Shown here piece by piece: positions 16,597 to 24,281 of a stretch of 64,000 bases of DNA (positions are counted from its first letter, which is position 1; each line of letters opens with the position of its first letter). The stretch spans positions 62,001 through 126,000 of the forward strand of contig JADLDK010000016.1 of the NCBI GenBank assembly GCA_020846715.1, read 5' to 3'. Below the pieces are notes generated by a model. The model did not search any database and was not told the DNA's origin. It saw only the letters and a list, made by a program, of their open reading frames with translations. The DNA is from Armatimonadota bacterium. Its GTDB lineage: Bacteria > Armatimonadota > UBA5829 > DSUL01. The position numbers and the translations under genes are program-made.

Positions 16597-17604
16597 TTAG
16601 AGAATGAGCATGGCGTCGCCCAGGCTCAGGAAGCGGTAGCGCTCCTGCACAGCCTGCGCATAGGCCTGCTTCAGATTGTCCAGCCCTGCAAATGCGCTCA
16701 CAAGCACAAACAGCGTTGAGCGCGGCATGTGAAAGTTGGTCAGCAGTCCCCCGGTCACTCGAAATTCATAACCCGGCTTGATGAAGAGATCCGTCTCTGA
16801 CTCCCTGGGCGAAACCCGCCCGGGGCCGGCAGCGCACGCTTCGACAGTGCGCGTTGAAGTTGTCCCCACGCAAACCACGCGTCCGGCGCCTGCGTTGATA
16901 GTCTGCGCCGCTTCCCGCGTTATGCGGATACGCTCTGCAGCGAGTTCGTGCTCATCCAGCGTCTGGCTGCGCACCGGGCGAAAAGTGCTGGCGCCGACGT
17001 GCAGAGTGACCCTGGCCACCTCTACCCCGCGTCTGGTTAGCCTGTCAAGCACTTCGTCCGTGAAGTGAAGTCCCGCAGTTGGCGCTGCGCTAGACCCCTC
17101 GTCCTTTGAGTAAACAGTCTGATAACGCTCCCCTGCTGTCAGGGGTTTGCGTATGTACGGAGGAAGCGGTGTTTCCGCGGCGCTTGCGATAGCAGCGCCA
17201 ACATCCTCCCCGGACATCTCAACCAACCGGCTGCCGTCCTCCAGCCTCCGGATTATCCGGCCCGTCAGATCGTCTGAAAAGATGACTTCGTCACCCGCTC
17301 GCAGCCGCCTGCCAGGCTTCATCAGAGCGCGGTAAACACTCCCGCCCACGCTCTCCAGAAACAGCGCCTCAACCTGTGCGCCACTCGGGCGATGTCCCCG
17401 AAGCCGGAACGCCGAGACCCGTGTATCGTTAATGACCAGCACGTCTCCGGGATTCAGATATTCTGGAAAATCCCGGAACATGCGGTGCTGAACGTCTCCG
17501 GTGGCCCTGTTGAGAACCAGCATCCGCGACGCGCTGCGGTCCTCCAGAGGCTCCTGCGCAATCAGCTCCTCCGGCAGAAAATAGTCAAAATCGCTTGTGA
17601 GCAC
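16597..17604 (-). CDS. queA: S-adenosylmethionine:tRNA ribosyltransferase-isomerase QueA
   Basis: A 335-residue enzyme that transfers and rearranges the ribosyl group of SAM onto 7-aminomethyl-7-deazaguanine in tRNA, making epoxyqueuosine. Recognised by the start SDFDYFLPEELIAQEPLEDR, the LVINDTRVSAFRLRGHRPSG stretch, the GLHFTDEVLDRL motif, and VGTTSTRTVEA and GLLTNFHMPRSTLFVLVSAF near the end. The length is normal. The GTG start at 17604 directly follows the TAG of the DUF2905 gene, so the two are co-transcribed from the promoter at 17860-17888. Confidence 0.97.
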   Translation of the reverse strand: MLTSDFDYFLPEELIAQEPLEDRSASRMLVLNRATGDVQHRMFRDFPEYLNPGDVLVINDTRVSAFRLRGHRPSGAQVEALFLESVGGSVYRALMKPGRRLRAGDEVIFSDDLTGRIIRRLEDGSRLVEMSGEDVGAAIASAAETPLPPYIRKPLTAGERYQTVYSKDEGSSAAPTAGLHFTDEVLDRLTRRGVEVARVTLHVGASTFRPVRSQTLDEHELAAERIRITREAAQTINAGAGRVVCVGTTSTRTVEACAAGPGRVSPRESETDLFIKPGYEFRVTGGLLTNFHMPRSTLFVLVSAFAGLDNLKQAYAQAVQERYRFLSLGDAMLIL

Positions 17605-17823
17605 CTACCGGCGCATCCCGGACAGTAGGTACAAAAGCGCGCTCAGCACAAGACTCACGACGATACAGGTTGCTATGGGAAAGTACAGCGTAGTGTTGCC
17701 CCGCCGGATCACTACGTCGCCGGGAAGCGCCCCTGGACGCCCACCCGTGACAGCCTCCAGCGCCATCACAACAAGCCCCAGAACGACTATCAGCGCGCCA
17801 GCGCCTACAATGAACTTGCCCAT
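17605..17823 (-). CDS. DUF2905-family small membrane protein
   Basis: A 72-residue protein with two hydrophobic segments (residues 5-24 and 46-68) and the family signature GALPGDVVIRRGNTTLYFPI between them. Its function is unknown. It abuts queA with no gap, and in several bacterial lineages DUF2905 genes are found beside queA or ruvB, so the context supports the call. It is the first gene of the long minus-strand block and has a canonical promoter 37 bases upstream. Confidence 0.88.
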   Translation of the reverse strand: MGKFIVGAGALIVVLGLVVMALEAVTGGRPGALPGDVVIRRGNTTLYFPIATCIVVSLVLSALLYLLSGMRR

Positions 17824-17859
17824 AATACACCAGCCGCACCCTCGTCGCGGCCAAGGCCT

Positions 17860-17888
17860 ATTCTAGTCTGAGCGTCAAGCGCGGTCAA
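17860..17888 (-). promoter_or_regulatory. Sigma-70-type promoter of the DUF2905-queA operon
   Basis: On the minus strand: TTGACC (-35), exactly 17 bases, then TAGAAT (-10). Each box matches the consensus in five of six positions. The -10 box is 37 bases upstream of the DUF2905 start codon. Confidence 0.75.
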
Positions 17889-18169
17889 GAAGTAACGCGC
17901 AAAAAGAGTAAGTTCCAGCCGAAAAACTAGACTACTCTTAGACTTACTGGACGTTGCGGCTATCATGGACAATAGTCTGAGGCATCGCTTCTTTGACACG
18001 AGAGCGGGTCTGGGAGTTGCCTGAACTGCCGAAGCCCGGACACTTCCAGTGGCGTGGCCGAGGGAATTCCGGTGAACTCTGGACGGCGGAGCCGGGTCAA
18101 GCGCGGCAGGAATTCACAGAAGGGGAGATAAAGCTGTAACCACTCCACCAGAGAAGGAAATCACATATC

Positions 18170-19501
18170 ATGGGCGATAGACCACCCGCGTTTTCACGGC
18201 GCGACTTCCTGAAAATCTCCTCTGCGGCTGCCATTGCCACCGGTGTGGGACTGGCGCCCAGGCGTCTGAAGGCAGCCACCTCACCTGCTTCTCCCAGTGA
18301 AACTGTCCGGCTGGGATTCATCGGTTTTGGAGGCCGGGCGCAGCAGCTCTTCCAGGACTTCTCAGCAAACAGTGACGCGCGCGTCACCGCCGTGTGCGAT
18401 GTGTATGATAAACACCGGGAGCAGGCGGCCGCGACTGTGGGAGGCAACCCCGCTCAGTACAAAGACTTCCGGGACTTGCTGGAAAAAAGCGACGTGGACG
18501 CCGTCGTTATAGCGACGCCGCCGCACTGGCATCCGCTCATCTCCATTGCGGCTATGGAAGCAGGCAAAGACGTCTATTGCGAGAAGCCGATGGCGCTGTA
18601 TCCCGACGAAGCGCACGCTATGGCAAAAGTTGCACGGAAGCACGGCCGCGTAACACAGGTGGGCACACAGATACACGCAACCGACAACTTTCGCCGCGTT
18701 GTTGAGATCGTCCGCTCCGGCGCGCTTGGCAAAATCTCCAGCGTGCGAGTGCAGGTGACTACCAACGAAGCGCCGGGAAACATCCGCGTTCCGAGGGGCG
18801 CGCCAACGCCGGAAGGACTGAACTGGGACATGTGGCTCGGCCCGCTGGAAAAGCAACCGTTCAACGAGCCTATGTTTGCGGTCGGACACCGCTACTTCAG
18901 AGAGTGCGTCCATAGCTGGATCAACGAGCTGGGCCCGCACATTATGGACCTGGCTGTCTGGGCGATGGATCCGGGGGAGCCGAGAAGCGTCATGGCGACT
19001 GGCGGACGCTACTCCTTGACCGACGACAGCACTATCCCGGACACCGTTGACGTGCTCTATGAGTACTCTGACTTCACAATGACTTTTATGCACACGATGG
19101 GGAACGGGTACAACTTTGGCTTTGCCGCTGAGCCGGACAAAGGGCGGCGGCTGGCGGTATTCTTCCACGGGACCAACGGCACGCTGGCGGGAGATTACTC
19201 CAGCAACAGACTCTGGCTGGAGGGTATCCAACCGGAGGATTTTCAGCCAAAAATCAAAGCGATCCCGCCATCAGCAGGACATCAGCGGGAGTTTCTGGAT
19301 TCTGTTAAGACCCGCAAGGCGCCCTCGTGCAACTTTGACTATCATCTGCCGCTGGCCACGGCGCTGACGCTGGCGCATGTGTCGCTGTTTTCTGGAGAAA
19401 GAGTGGAGTGGGACGCTCAGAAGGGGCGTGTCCGAAACAGAGGAAAAGCCTCCGATCTGAGTATCGCGCGCTACAGAGCGCCGTGGAAGCTGACGGGGTA
19501 G
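18170..19501 (+). CDS. Tat-exported Gfo/Idh/MocA-family oxidoreductase
   Basis: A 443-residue protein. The N-terminus has a Tat signal with the exact core SRRDFLK at residues 9-15, so it is likely folded with its cofactor and exported. The Rossmann fold follows, with the NAD(P) loop GFIGFGGRAQQ (residues 49-59), the family motif CEKPMA (E138, K139, P140), and a C-terminal alpha/beta domain containing the HSWINELGPHIMDLAVWAMD stretch. Such enzymes oxidise or reduce sugars and related polyols; the substrate is not predictable. It is followed 24 bases later by a second Tat-type gene for a sugar isomerase/epimerase-like protein, which suggests one pathway. ATG 18170 is the only start that keeps the signal. 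Confidence 0.93.
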   Translation: MGDRPPAFSRRDFLKISSAAAIATGVGLAPRRLKAATSPASPSETVRLGFIGFGGRAQQLFQDFSANSDARVTAVCDVYDKHREQAAATVGGNPAQYKDFRDLLEKSDVDAVVIATPPHWHPLISIAAMEAGKDVYCEKPMALYPDEAHAMAKVARKHGRVTQVGTQIHATDNFRRVVEIVRSGALGKISSVRVQVTTNEAPGNIRVPRGAPTPEGLNWDMWLGPLEKQPFNEPMFAVGHRYFRECVHSWINELGPHIMDLAVWAMDPGEPRSVMATGGRYSLTDDSTIPDTVDVLYEYSDFTMTFMHTMGNGYNFGFAAEPDKGRRLAVFFHGTNGTLAGDYSSNRLWLEGIQPEDFQPKIKAIPPSAGHQREFLDSVKTRKAPSCNFDYHLPLATALTLAHVSLFSGERVEWDAQKGRVRNRGKASDLSIARYRAPWKLTG

Positions 19502-19525
19502 AATTTTACTGCTGGAAAGGATTTG

Positions 19526-20434
19526 ATGGACAGACGGGATTTCTTGCGAAAAGCGGCAAAGACAGGGCTGGGCGCTGGTCTGGCCGTCACCAGACTCGAC
19601 AAAGCCGCCAGAGCTATGGATACAGTGGGTAAGAAGAAGGAAGACAGCTTCAGGAAAGCTCTGATCTATCAGATGCTACCGGAGAGTTTGTCCCCGGTAG
19701 AGCGCTTCAAGCTCGCAAAAAACTGTGGCTTTGACGGCATTGAACTTCCGCCCGTATCCGATCCCAAAGAGCTTGAGCAGATTCACAAAGCTATAGATGT
19801 GTCAGGGATTCCGGTGCACTCCATCATCTTCGGAGGCTGGCAGAAGCCGCTGTCCCATCCGGATGACAGGGTAGCGGAGGAGGGACTGGAAGAGGTGCGC
19901 GCAGGGCTGAAGCTGGCTGCGGATGTTGGCGCGGACGGCCTTTTGCTGGTGCCGGGAGTCGTGAATGCCCAGACACGCTACGTTGAAGCATGGGAGCGAT
20001 CCCGAAAGCGCATCAAGACTCTGATTCCGCTCGCCAGGCAGACCGGTGTCACCATCAACATTGAAGAGGTCTGGAACAAGTTTCTGCTGAGCCCGCTGGA
20101 GTTCGCGCGCTACATTGACGAGTTCAAGAGTCCCTGGGTGCGCGCCTATTTCGACGTCGCGAACGTGATCGACTTCGGGTGGCCGCAGGACTGGATCAGA
20201 ACTCTGGGATCGCGCATCGCCAAGGTGCATGTGAAGGACTACAAGCGCGAAAACCGTTCGTGGCCGGCGCTTGGTGAAGGCGACGCGGACTTTCCGGAGA
20301 TTATGTCGGCGCTGAAGGAAGTGAAGTATTCTGGCTGGCTGACCTGTGAGCTTCCCGGCGGCGATGAGGGTTATCTGCTGGGAGTATCGCGCCGGATGGA
20401 CAAGATCATCTCCGGCCTCAATCCGCTGCAGTAG
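19526..20434 (+). CDS. Sugar isomerase/epimerase-like TIM-barrel protein with Tat-type signal
   Basis: A 302-residue xylose-isomerase-like TIM barrel (AP endonuclease 2 superfamily). The start MDRRDFLRKAAKTGLGAG carries a twin-arginine motif and a mildly hydrophobic stretch, so Tat export is likely. Metal-site elements are visible: INIEEVWNKFLLSP (Glu ligand), YFDVANVIDFG (Asp ligand), KVHVKDYKRE (His ligand), and GWLTCELPGG (Glu ligand). ATG 19526 is chosen because GGAAAGG lies six bases before it; a TTG one codon earlier is too close. It forms a pair with the upstream Gfo/Idh/MocA gene. Confidence 0.91.
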   Translation: MDRRDFLRKAAKTGLGAGLAVTRLDKAARAMDTVGKKKEDSFRKALIYQMLPESLSPVERFKLAKNCGFDGIELPPVSDPKELEQIHKAIDVSGIPVHSIIFGGWQKPLSHPDDRVAEEGLEEVRAGLKLAADVGADGLLLVPGVVNAQTRYVEAWERSRKRIKTLIPLARQTGVTINIEEVWNKFLLSPLEFARYIDEFKSPWVRAYFDVANVIDFGWPQDWIRTLGSRIAKVHVKDYKRENRSWPALGEGDADFPEIMSALKEVKYSGWLTCELPGGDEGYLLGVSRRMDKIISGLNPLQ

Positions 20435-20462
20435 TCAGGCTGTTTTTTGTGGAGTTGACAAT

Positions 20463-21305
20463 TTGAGTGCGCGTTTTCAGGTACTGGTGGACAGAACTGC
20501 GTCTTCGGGAACGCTCCCGGATGACCTGCGAGACACTTACGGTGGAGACCTTTGCTTCCCTGAATCCTCGGATACCCGGCCCTTTATCTACACGAACTTT
20601 GTGACAACGCTCGACGGGCTTGTAACTTTCGGCATTCCAAATGGCTCTGAGGGTCGCCTGATATCCATGAACAGCAGGGACGACCACTGGCTGATGGCTC
20701 TGCTGCGCGCCTCAGCGGATGCCGTGATGGTGGGGGCGGGAACGCTGCGGGGAGACCCGGACCACGCGTGGACGGTGGAAGCGCTCACAAGCGTTGATCC
20801 CGGGCCTTTTGAAGCCTGGCGGGAAACGACTGGCCGGCCGAAGTTTGCCCTGCAGTGCGTCGTCACGCAGAGTGGACGAATTAACGTGAACTCACGGATT
20901 CTCCAGCGCAGCGACCTGACCAAAATCGTCCTCACGACTGCAGACGGGGCGCAAAGGGCGCCTGCGGAGCTTTCCAACACTCACATCCTCATAGCCGATG
21001 GATCCGATGGCGTGGACCTTGCTCAGGCGGTCACGCTTCTGCGACAGGAGTTTGGAGTGAAGCGTCTGTTGTGTGAGGGCGGGCCGCACCTCTTCGCGCA
21101 GATGCTGAAGGCGGAGCTTGTGGATGAATGTTTCCAGACGCTCTCTCCGCAGATCATCGGCGCAGACCGCAGTAACCCGCATCGTCTGTCCCTGACGGAG
21201 ACCAGCGGTTTTTCACCAGAGCAGGCAAAGAGGATGCATCTGCTCAGTGCCCGCCTGGGAACTGCTGACCCAGACCATCTCTTCCTGCGCTTCGCACGCT
21301 CGTAG
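20463..21305 (+). CDS. RibD C-terminal/dihydrofolate-reductase-like reductase
   Basis: A 280-residue protein of the RibD C-terminal (DHFR-like) fold. Motifs are PFIYTNFVTTLDGLVTFG at the first strand, the DAVMVGAGTLRGD turn, the KRLLCEGGPHLFAQML nucleotide-binding region, and DECFQTLSPQIIG. Related enzymes reduce pyrimidine or pterin-type substrates with NADPH; no deaminase domain is present, so this is not a full RibD. The start is TTG 20463 with GGAG about eight bases before it, in the short gap after the isomerase gene. Whether it is co-transcribed with the sugar genes is unclear. Confidence 0.87.
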   Translation: MSARFQVLVDRTASSGTLPDDLRDTYGGDLCFPESSDTRPFIYTNFVTTLDGLVTFGIPNGSEGRLISMNSRDDHWLMALLRASADAVMVGAGTLRGDPDHAWTVEALTSVDPGPFEAWRETTGRPKFALQCVVTQSGRINVNSRILQRSDLTKIVLTTADGAQRAPAELSNTHILIADGSDGVDLAQAVTLLRQEFGVKRLLCEGGPHLFAQMLKAELVDECFQTLSPQIIGADRSNPHRLSLTETSGFSPEQAKRMHLLSARLGTADPDHLFLRFARS

Positions 21306-21365
21306 CCTTCCGCTTACATCCGGGACCGGGCTATCTTTTCAGTATCTTTTCGCCGGTTGTGATTG

Positions 21366-21371
21366 TATAAT
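21366..21371 (+). promoter_or_regulatory. Putative -10 box for the subtilisin gene
   Basis: An exact TATAAT hexamer 53 bases upstream of the ATG of the S8 protease gene, in a gap of 119 bases. No clear -35 box is seen 16-18 bases upstream. Confidence 0.45.
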
Positions 21372-21424
21372 GGATACAGGCGTGGCAATGACGCCTGCGC
21401 ACTCTGCCATATCTGGCCAATCCC

Positions 21425-23437
21425 ATGAACAATTTCAACCGCACACTTTATCGTCTTGCCGTCCTTGTGTTGGCTCTGTGGCTTGCTGGAACTTATGGCG
21501 TCCAGGCCGATTATGCGCCCGGTGAAGTCATCGTCATCCCGAAAGCCGGCAAACTGGCGGCCATGCCTTCCCTTCTGGCCGCTCAGGGCGCAACCGTGAA
21601 GAACACAAGTTCGCGCCTCGGATCTGTCACGCTCAAACTCCCGAAGGGTCAGAGCGTACAAGAGGCTGTCAACGCCCTGAAGAAAGACCCCAATGTCGCC
21701 TACGCAGGGCCCAATCACATTCTACGTATCGCCCTTCTGCCAAACGATCCTCTCCTGAGAGACGGCTACGATCTGCTCGGCATTGGTTACTTCACTGAGC
21801 CACAGTGGGGCCTCTACAACGACGGAAGCAACAACTCGTACGGCGGCAAGCTGCGCGCCGACATTCACGCGCCGGAGGCCTGGGAGATTACAACGGGCAG
21901 CCCGAATGTCGTTATCGCGATCATTGATACCGGCATCGACTACACGCACCCGGACATTCAGGACAAGGTCTGGATCAATGCCGGGGAGATACCCAACAAC
22001 GGCATTGACGACGACAATAACGGCTACGTGGATGACTGGCGCGGATGGAACTTTCTGGGCGCCGGCAGCAACGATCCGATGGACGACAACTCAGAGCAGG
22101 GTCTCGCCATTCACCACGGCACATTTACAGCCGGTGTCGCGGGAGCGTCCTCAGACAACGGAGAGGGCATTGCGGGAGTTTCCTGGGATTCGCCGGTTAT
22201 GGCTCTCAAAGTCATCGGCGCTGACGGCTCCGGGCTGGAAGACGACGCTGCCCGAGCTGTCGTCTATGCCGCTGACAACGGCGCAAAAGTCATCAACATG
22301 AGCTTGACGGGAGAAGACGCGCCGCTGCTTCACCAGGCCGTTGACTACGCCTGGTCCAAAGGAGCGCTGGTGGTATGCGCCAGCGGAAACGAAAACCTCT
22401 CAACTCCGACCTATCCCGCCTCGTACCAGCACGCGCTTTCTGTCGGCGCGACAAACGAGTACGACGAGCGCTGCACCGCGGCCGACTGGTTGAGCGGGGG
22501 CAGCAACTACGGCGATTACCTTGACGTCATGGCGCCCGGAAACAACATCCTGAGCCTGACAGATGCCGTGGAACCGGGCGGCTATTACACTCTTCCCGGC
22601 ACCTCCGCTGCCGCGCCTTTTGTCTCCGGGATCGCCGCCCTCATCTGGTCGGTCCATCCAGACTGGACCAATCAGCAGGTGTTCGACCAGATTGTGCGAA
22701 CGTGTGACGACATTGGAACTCCCGGATGGGACATGTACACGGGCTGGGGCCGCGTGAACGCCTACCGCGCCCTGACTGAAGTCTCTTCTGAAACCGCGAC
22801 GATCGCCGAACTCAAGACGATGCCGCTGAACAGCTCAGTGTTGCTCAAAGGCAAAGTACTGACCGTTGGAAGCGGGCAGATCGCGAACCGGCTGTATATC
22901 CAGGACGCTTCGAGCTACGCCGGCATTTTGCTTTACTTTGCCGAGAGTGTGCCGGCGGGACTCGCGCAAGGGGACACTGTTGAGGTTTTCGGAAAGCTCG
23001 GAACGGTGTCGGGTGAGCTGGCAATAACCGGCGGAAGCGTCACCAGGATGGCCACTGCGCCTGTTCCCAAACCTGTCACCATGCGCAACAAAGCGCTTGG
23101 AGGCGGAACAACAGGCAACCAGCAGGGTGTTGTGGACCACTACTCACTGCCCAGACAGATGGCTATCGGCGCAAGCAACATTGGCGTGCTGGCCAGCGCG
23201 TGGGGCAAAGTTACGGCAATCGGTTTTGACTGGTTTTACATTGACGACGGCGCCGGTCTGGACGATGGCACGGGCAACACAGGCGTCTACGTAAACTGCG
23301 GCCCACTGGTGCGCCCAGGGCTGAACAAGATCGTGAGAGTCACCGGCATCTCGAGTTGCGACATCCCTCAGGGCGCCACAGTCGCCCGGCGTGTCCTGCG
23401 TCCGCGCCAACAAAGCGACATTGAAGTGCTGAAGTAA
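21425..23437 (+). CDS. Secreted S8 (subtilisin-family) serine protease with C-terminal double OB-like module
   Basis: A 670-residue secreted protein. Residues 1-28 are a signal peptide; residues 29-105 look like a propeptide (APGEVIVIPKAG to VAYAGPNHILRIAL). The catalytic domain has the full triad: D168 in IIDTGIDYTHPD, H231 in HHGTFTAG, S394 in PGTSAAAPFVSG, and the oxyanion N322 in CASGNEN. An insert near residues 185-206 is rich in Asp and Asn (GIDDDNNGYVDDW) and may bind calcium. Residues about 460-665 form two OB-like lobes (RLYIQDASSYAGILLYF and WFYIDDGAGLDDG) like those in the large secreted protein at 37430-40072. The role is likely extracellular protein degradation or processing. Confidence 0.94.
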   Translation: MNNFNRTLYRLAVLVLALWLAGTYGVQADYAPGEVIVIPKAGKLAAMPSLLAAQGATVKNTSSRLGSVTLKLPKGQSVQEAVNALKKDPNVAYAGPNHILRIALLPNDPLLRDGYDLLGIGYFTEPQWGLYNDGSNNSYGGKLRADIHAPEAWEITTGSPNVVIAIIDTGIDYTHPDIQDKVWINAGEIPNNGIDDDNNGYVDDWRGWNFLGAGSNDPMDDNSEQGLAIHHGTFTAGVAGASSDNGEGIAGVSWDSPVMALKVIGADGSGLEDDAARAVVYAADNGAKVINMSLTGEDAPLLHQAVDYAWSKGALVVCASGNENLSTPTYPASYQHALSVGATNEYDERCTAADWLSGGSNYGDYLDVMAPGNNILSLTDAVEPGGYYTLPGTSAAAPFVSGIAALIWSVHPDWTNQQVFDQIVRTCDDIGTPGWDMYTGWGRVNAYRALTEVSSETATIAELKTMPLNSSVLLKGKVLTVGSGQIANRLYIQDASSYAGILLYFAESVPAGLAQGDTVEVFGKLGTVSGELAITGGSVTRMATAPVPKPVTMRNKALGGGTTGNQQGVVDHYSLPRQMAIGASNIGVLASAWGKVTAIGFDWFYIDDGAGLDDGTGNTGVYVNCGPLVRPGLNKIVRVTGISSCDIPQGATVARRVLRPRQQSDIEVLK

Positions 23438-23487
23438 AGAAACAGCGTGTTCAGGTGAAGTGCGCAGAGAGCGTGCCGTGCATTCCT

Positions 23488-24270
23488 TCAGCGCGGCAGC
23501 GGACTGCCAAGCTCAGATACCGGCGTAAGAGTGTAACCCTTGGCTTTCAGGTCCTGAAGGAGATGCGGCAGCATCTTTGCGGTCTGCGCGCTTCCAAGGT
23601 GGCAGAGAATGACGCCACCCGGTGAAACCTTCTGAAGAATCAGCTTTCGGAAACGCTCCGCGGTAATGCCACGGTAGCGCGGCGCAGCGTCCTGCCCTCC
23701 TGCTGTCCAAAACACACACTCGTAACCTGCTGCTTCAGCCGCCTTGAGAACGTGAGCGTTGCGCGCGCCGAAAGGTGGACGGAAATAGGGCCTGGTGCTC
23801 ACTCCGCAGATGGCCATAACGGCCCTCTCTGTCTGGTTCAGCTCTTTTGCGATTCTCGCCGCGCTGAGACGGCGCAGATCCGGGTGGCTCCAGGTGTGAT
23901 TGCCCAGCTCATGACCGCCAAGCGCGATCAGCTTGAGAAGCTCAGGGTACTTGCGCGCGAACTCGCCTGTAATGAAAAAAGTCGCGGTTACGCCTTCTTT
24001 CTCCAGAGCCTTGAGAACCGTCTTGACATACTCTCCCGAAGCTCCCGCGTCAAAAGTCAGCGCAATACGCCGGGCCTTTGCCGCACCGTCTTTCTCAACG
24101 CGGGATGAAGCGGACTGATTTTGCGCCACCCGGGCCGAAGCCGCAGACGACGGCTGCGCAGGCGCACTCCCGGCAGTTATCAGCAACAGCAGAAAAGCCA
24201 GCCCCGTACGCCAGACTGACTCCCCGCGCAAATTGACGGGGAGCCAGCCAACAGAATGTCTGGAGATCAA
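23488..24270 (-). CDS. Secreted polysaccharide deacetylase (NodB domain), variant metal site
   Basis: A 260-residue protein with an N-terminal hydrophobic segment (residues 22-37, signal peptide or anchor), a short Ser/Ala linker and a NodB homology domain. Motif 1 reads ALTFDAGASGEY: the first Asp (D74) is kept, but the second, normally a metal ligand, is Ala75. Motif 2 is intact (NHTWSHPDL, H125 and H129), as are FRPPFG and CHLG. Family members remove N- or O-acetyl groups from peptidoglycan, chitin or xylan. The TFDAG form occurs in other deacetylase-like proteins, so it may still be active. TTG 24270 is used as start, with AGGGTAGG upstream; it follows the ctpA gene by 11 bases and is probably in the same operon. 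Confidence 0.87.
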   Translation of the reverse strand: MISRHSVGWLPVNLRGESVWRTGLAFLLLLITAGSAPAQPSSAASARVAQNQSASSRVEKDGAAKARRIALTFDAGASGEYVKTVLKALEKEGVTATFFITGEFARKYPELLKLIALGGHELGNHTWSHPDLRRLSAARIAKELNQTERAVMAICGVSTRPYFRPPFGARNAHVLKAAEAAGYECVFWTAGGQDAAPRYRGITAERFRKLILQKVSPGGVILCHLGSAQTAKMLPHLLQDLKAKGYTLTPVSELGSPLPR

Positions 24271-24281
24271 ATAAACCTACC

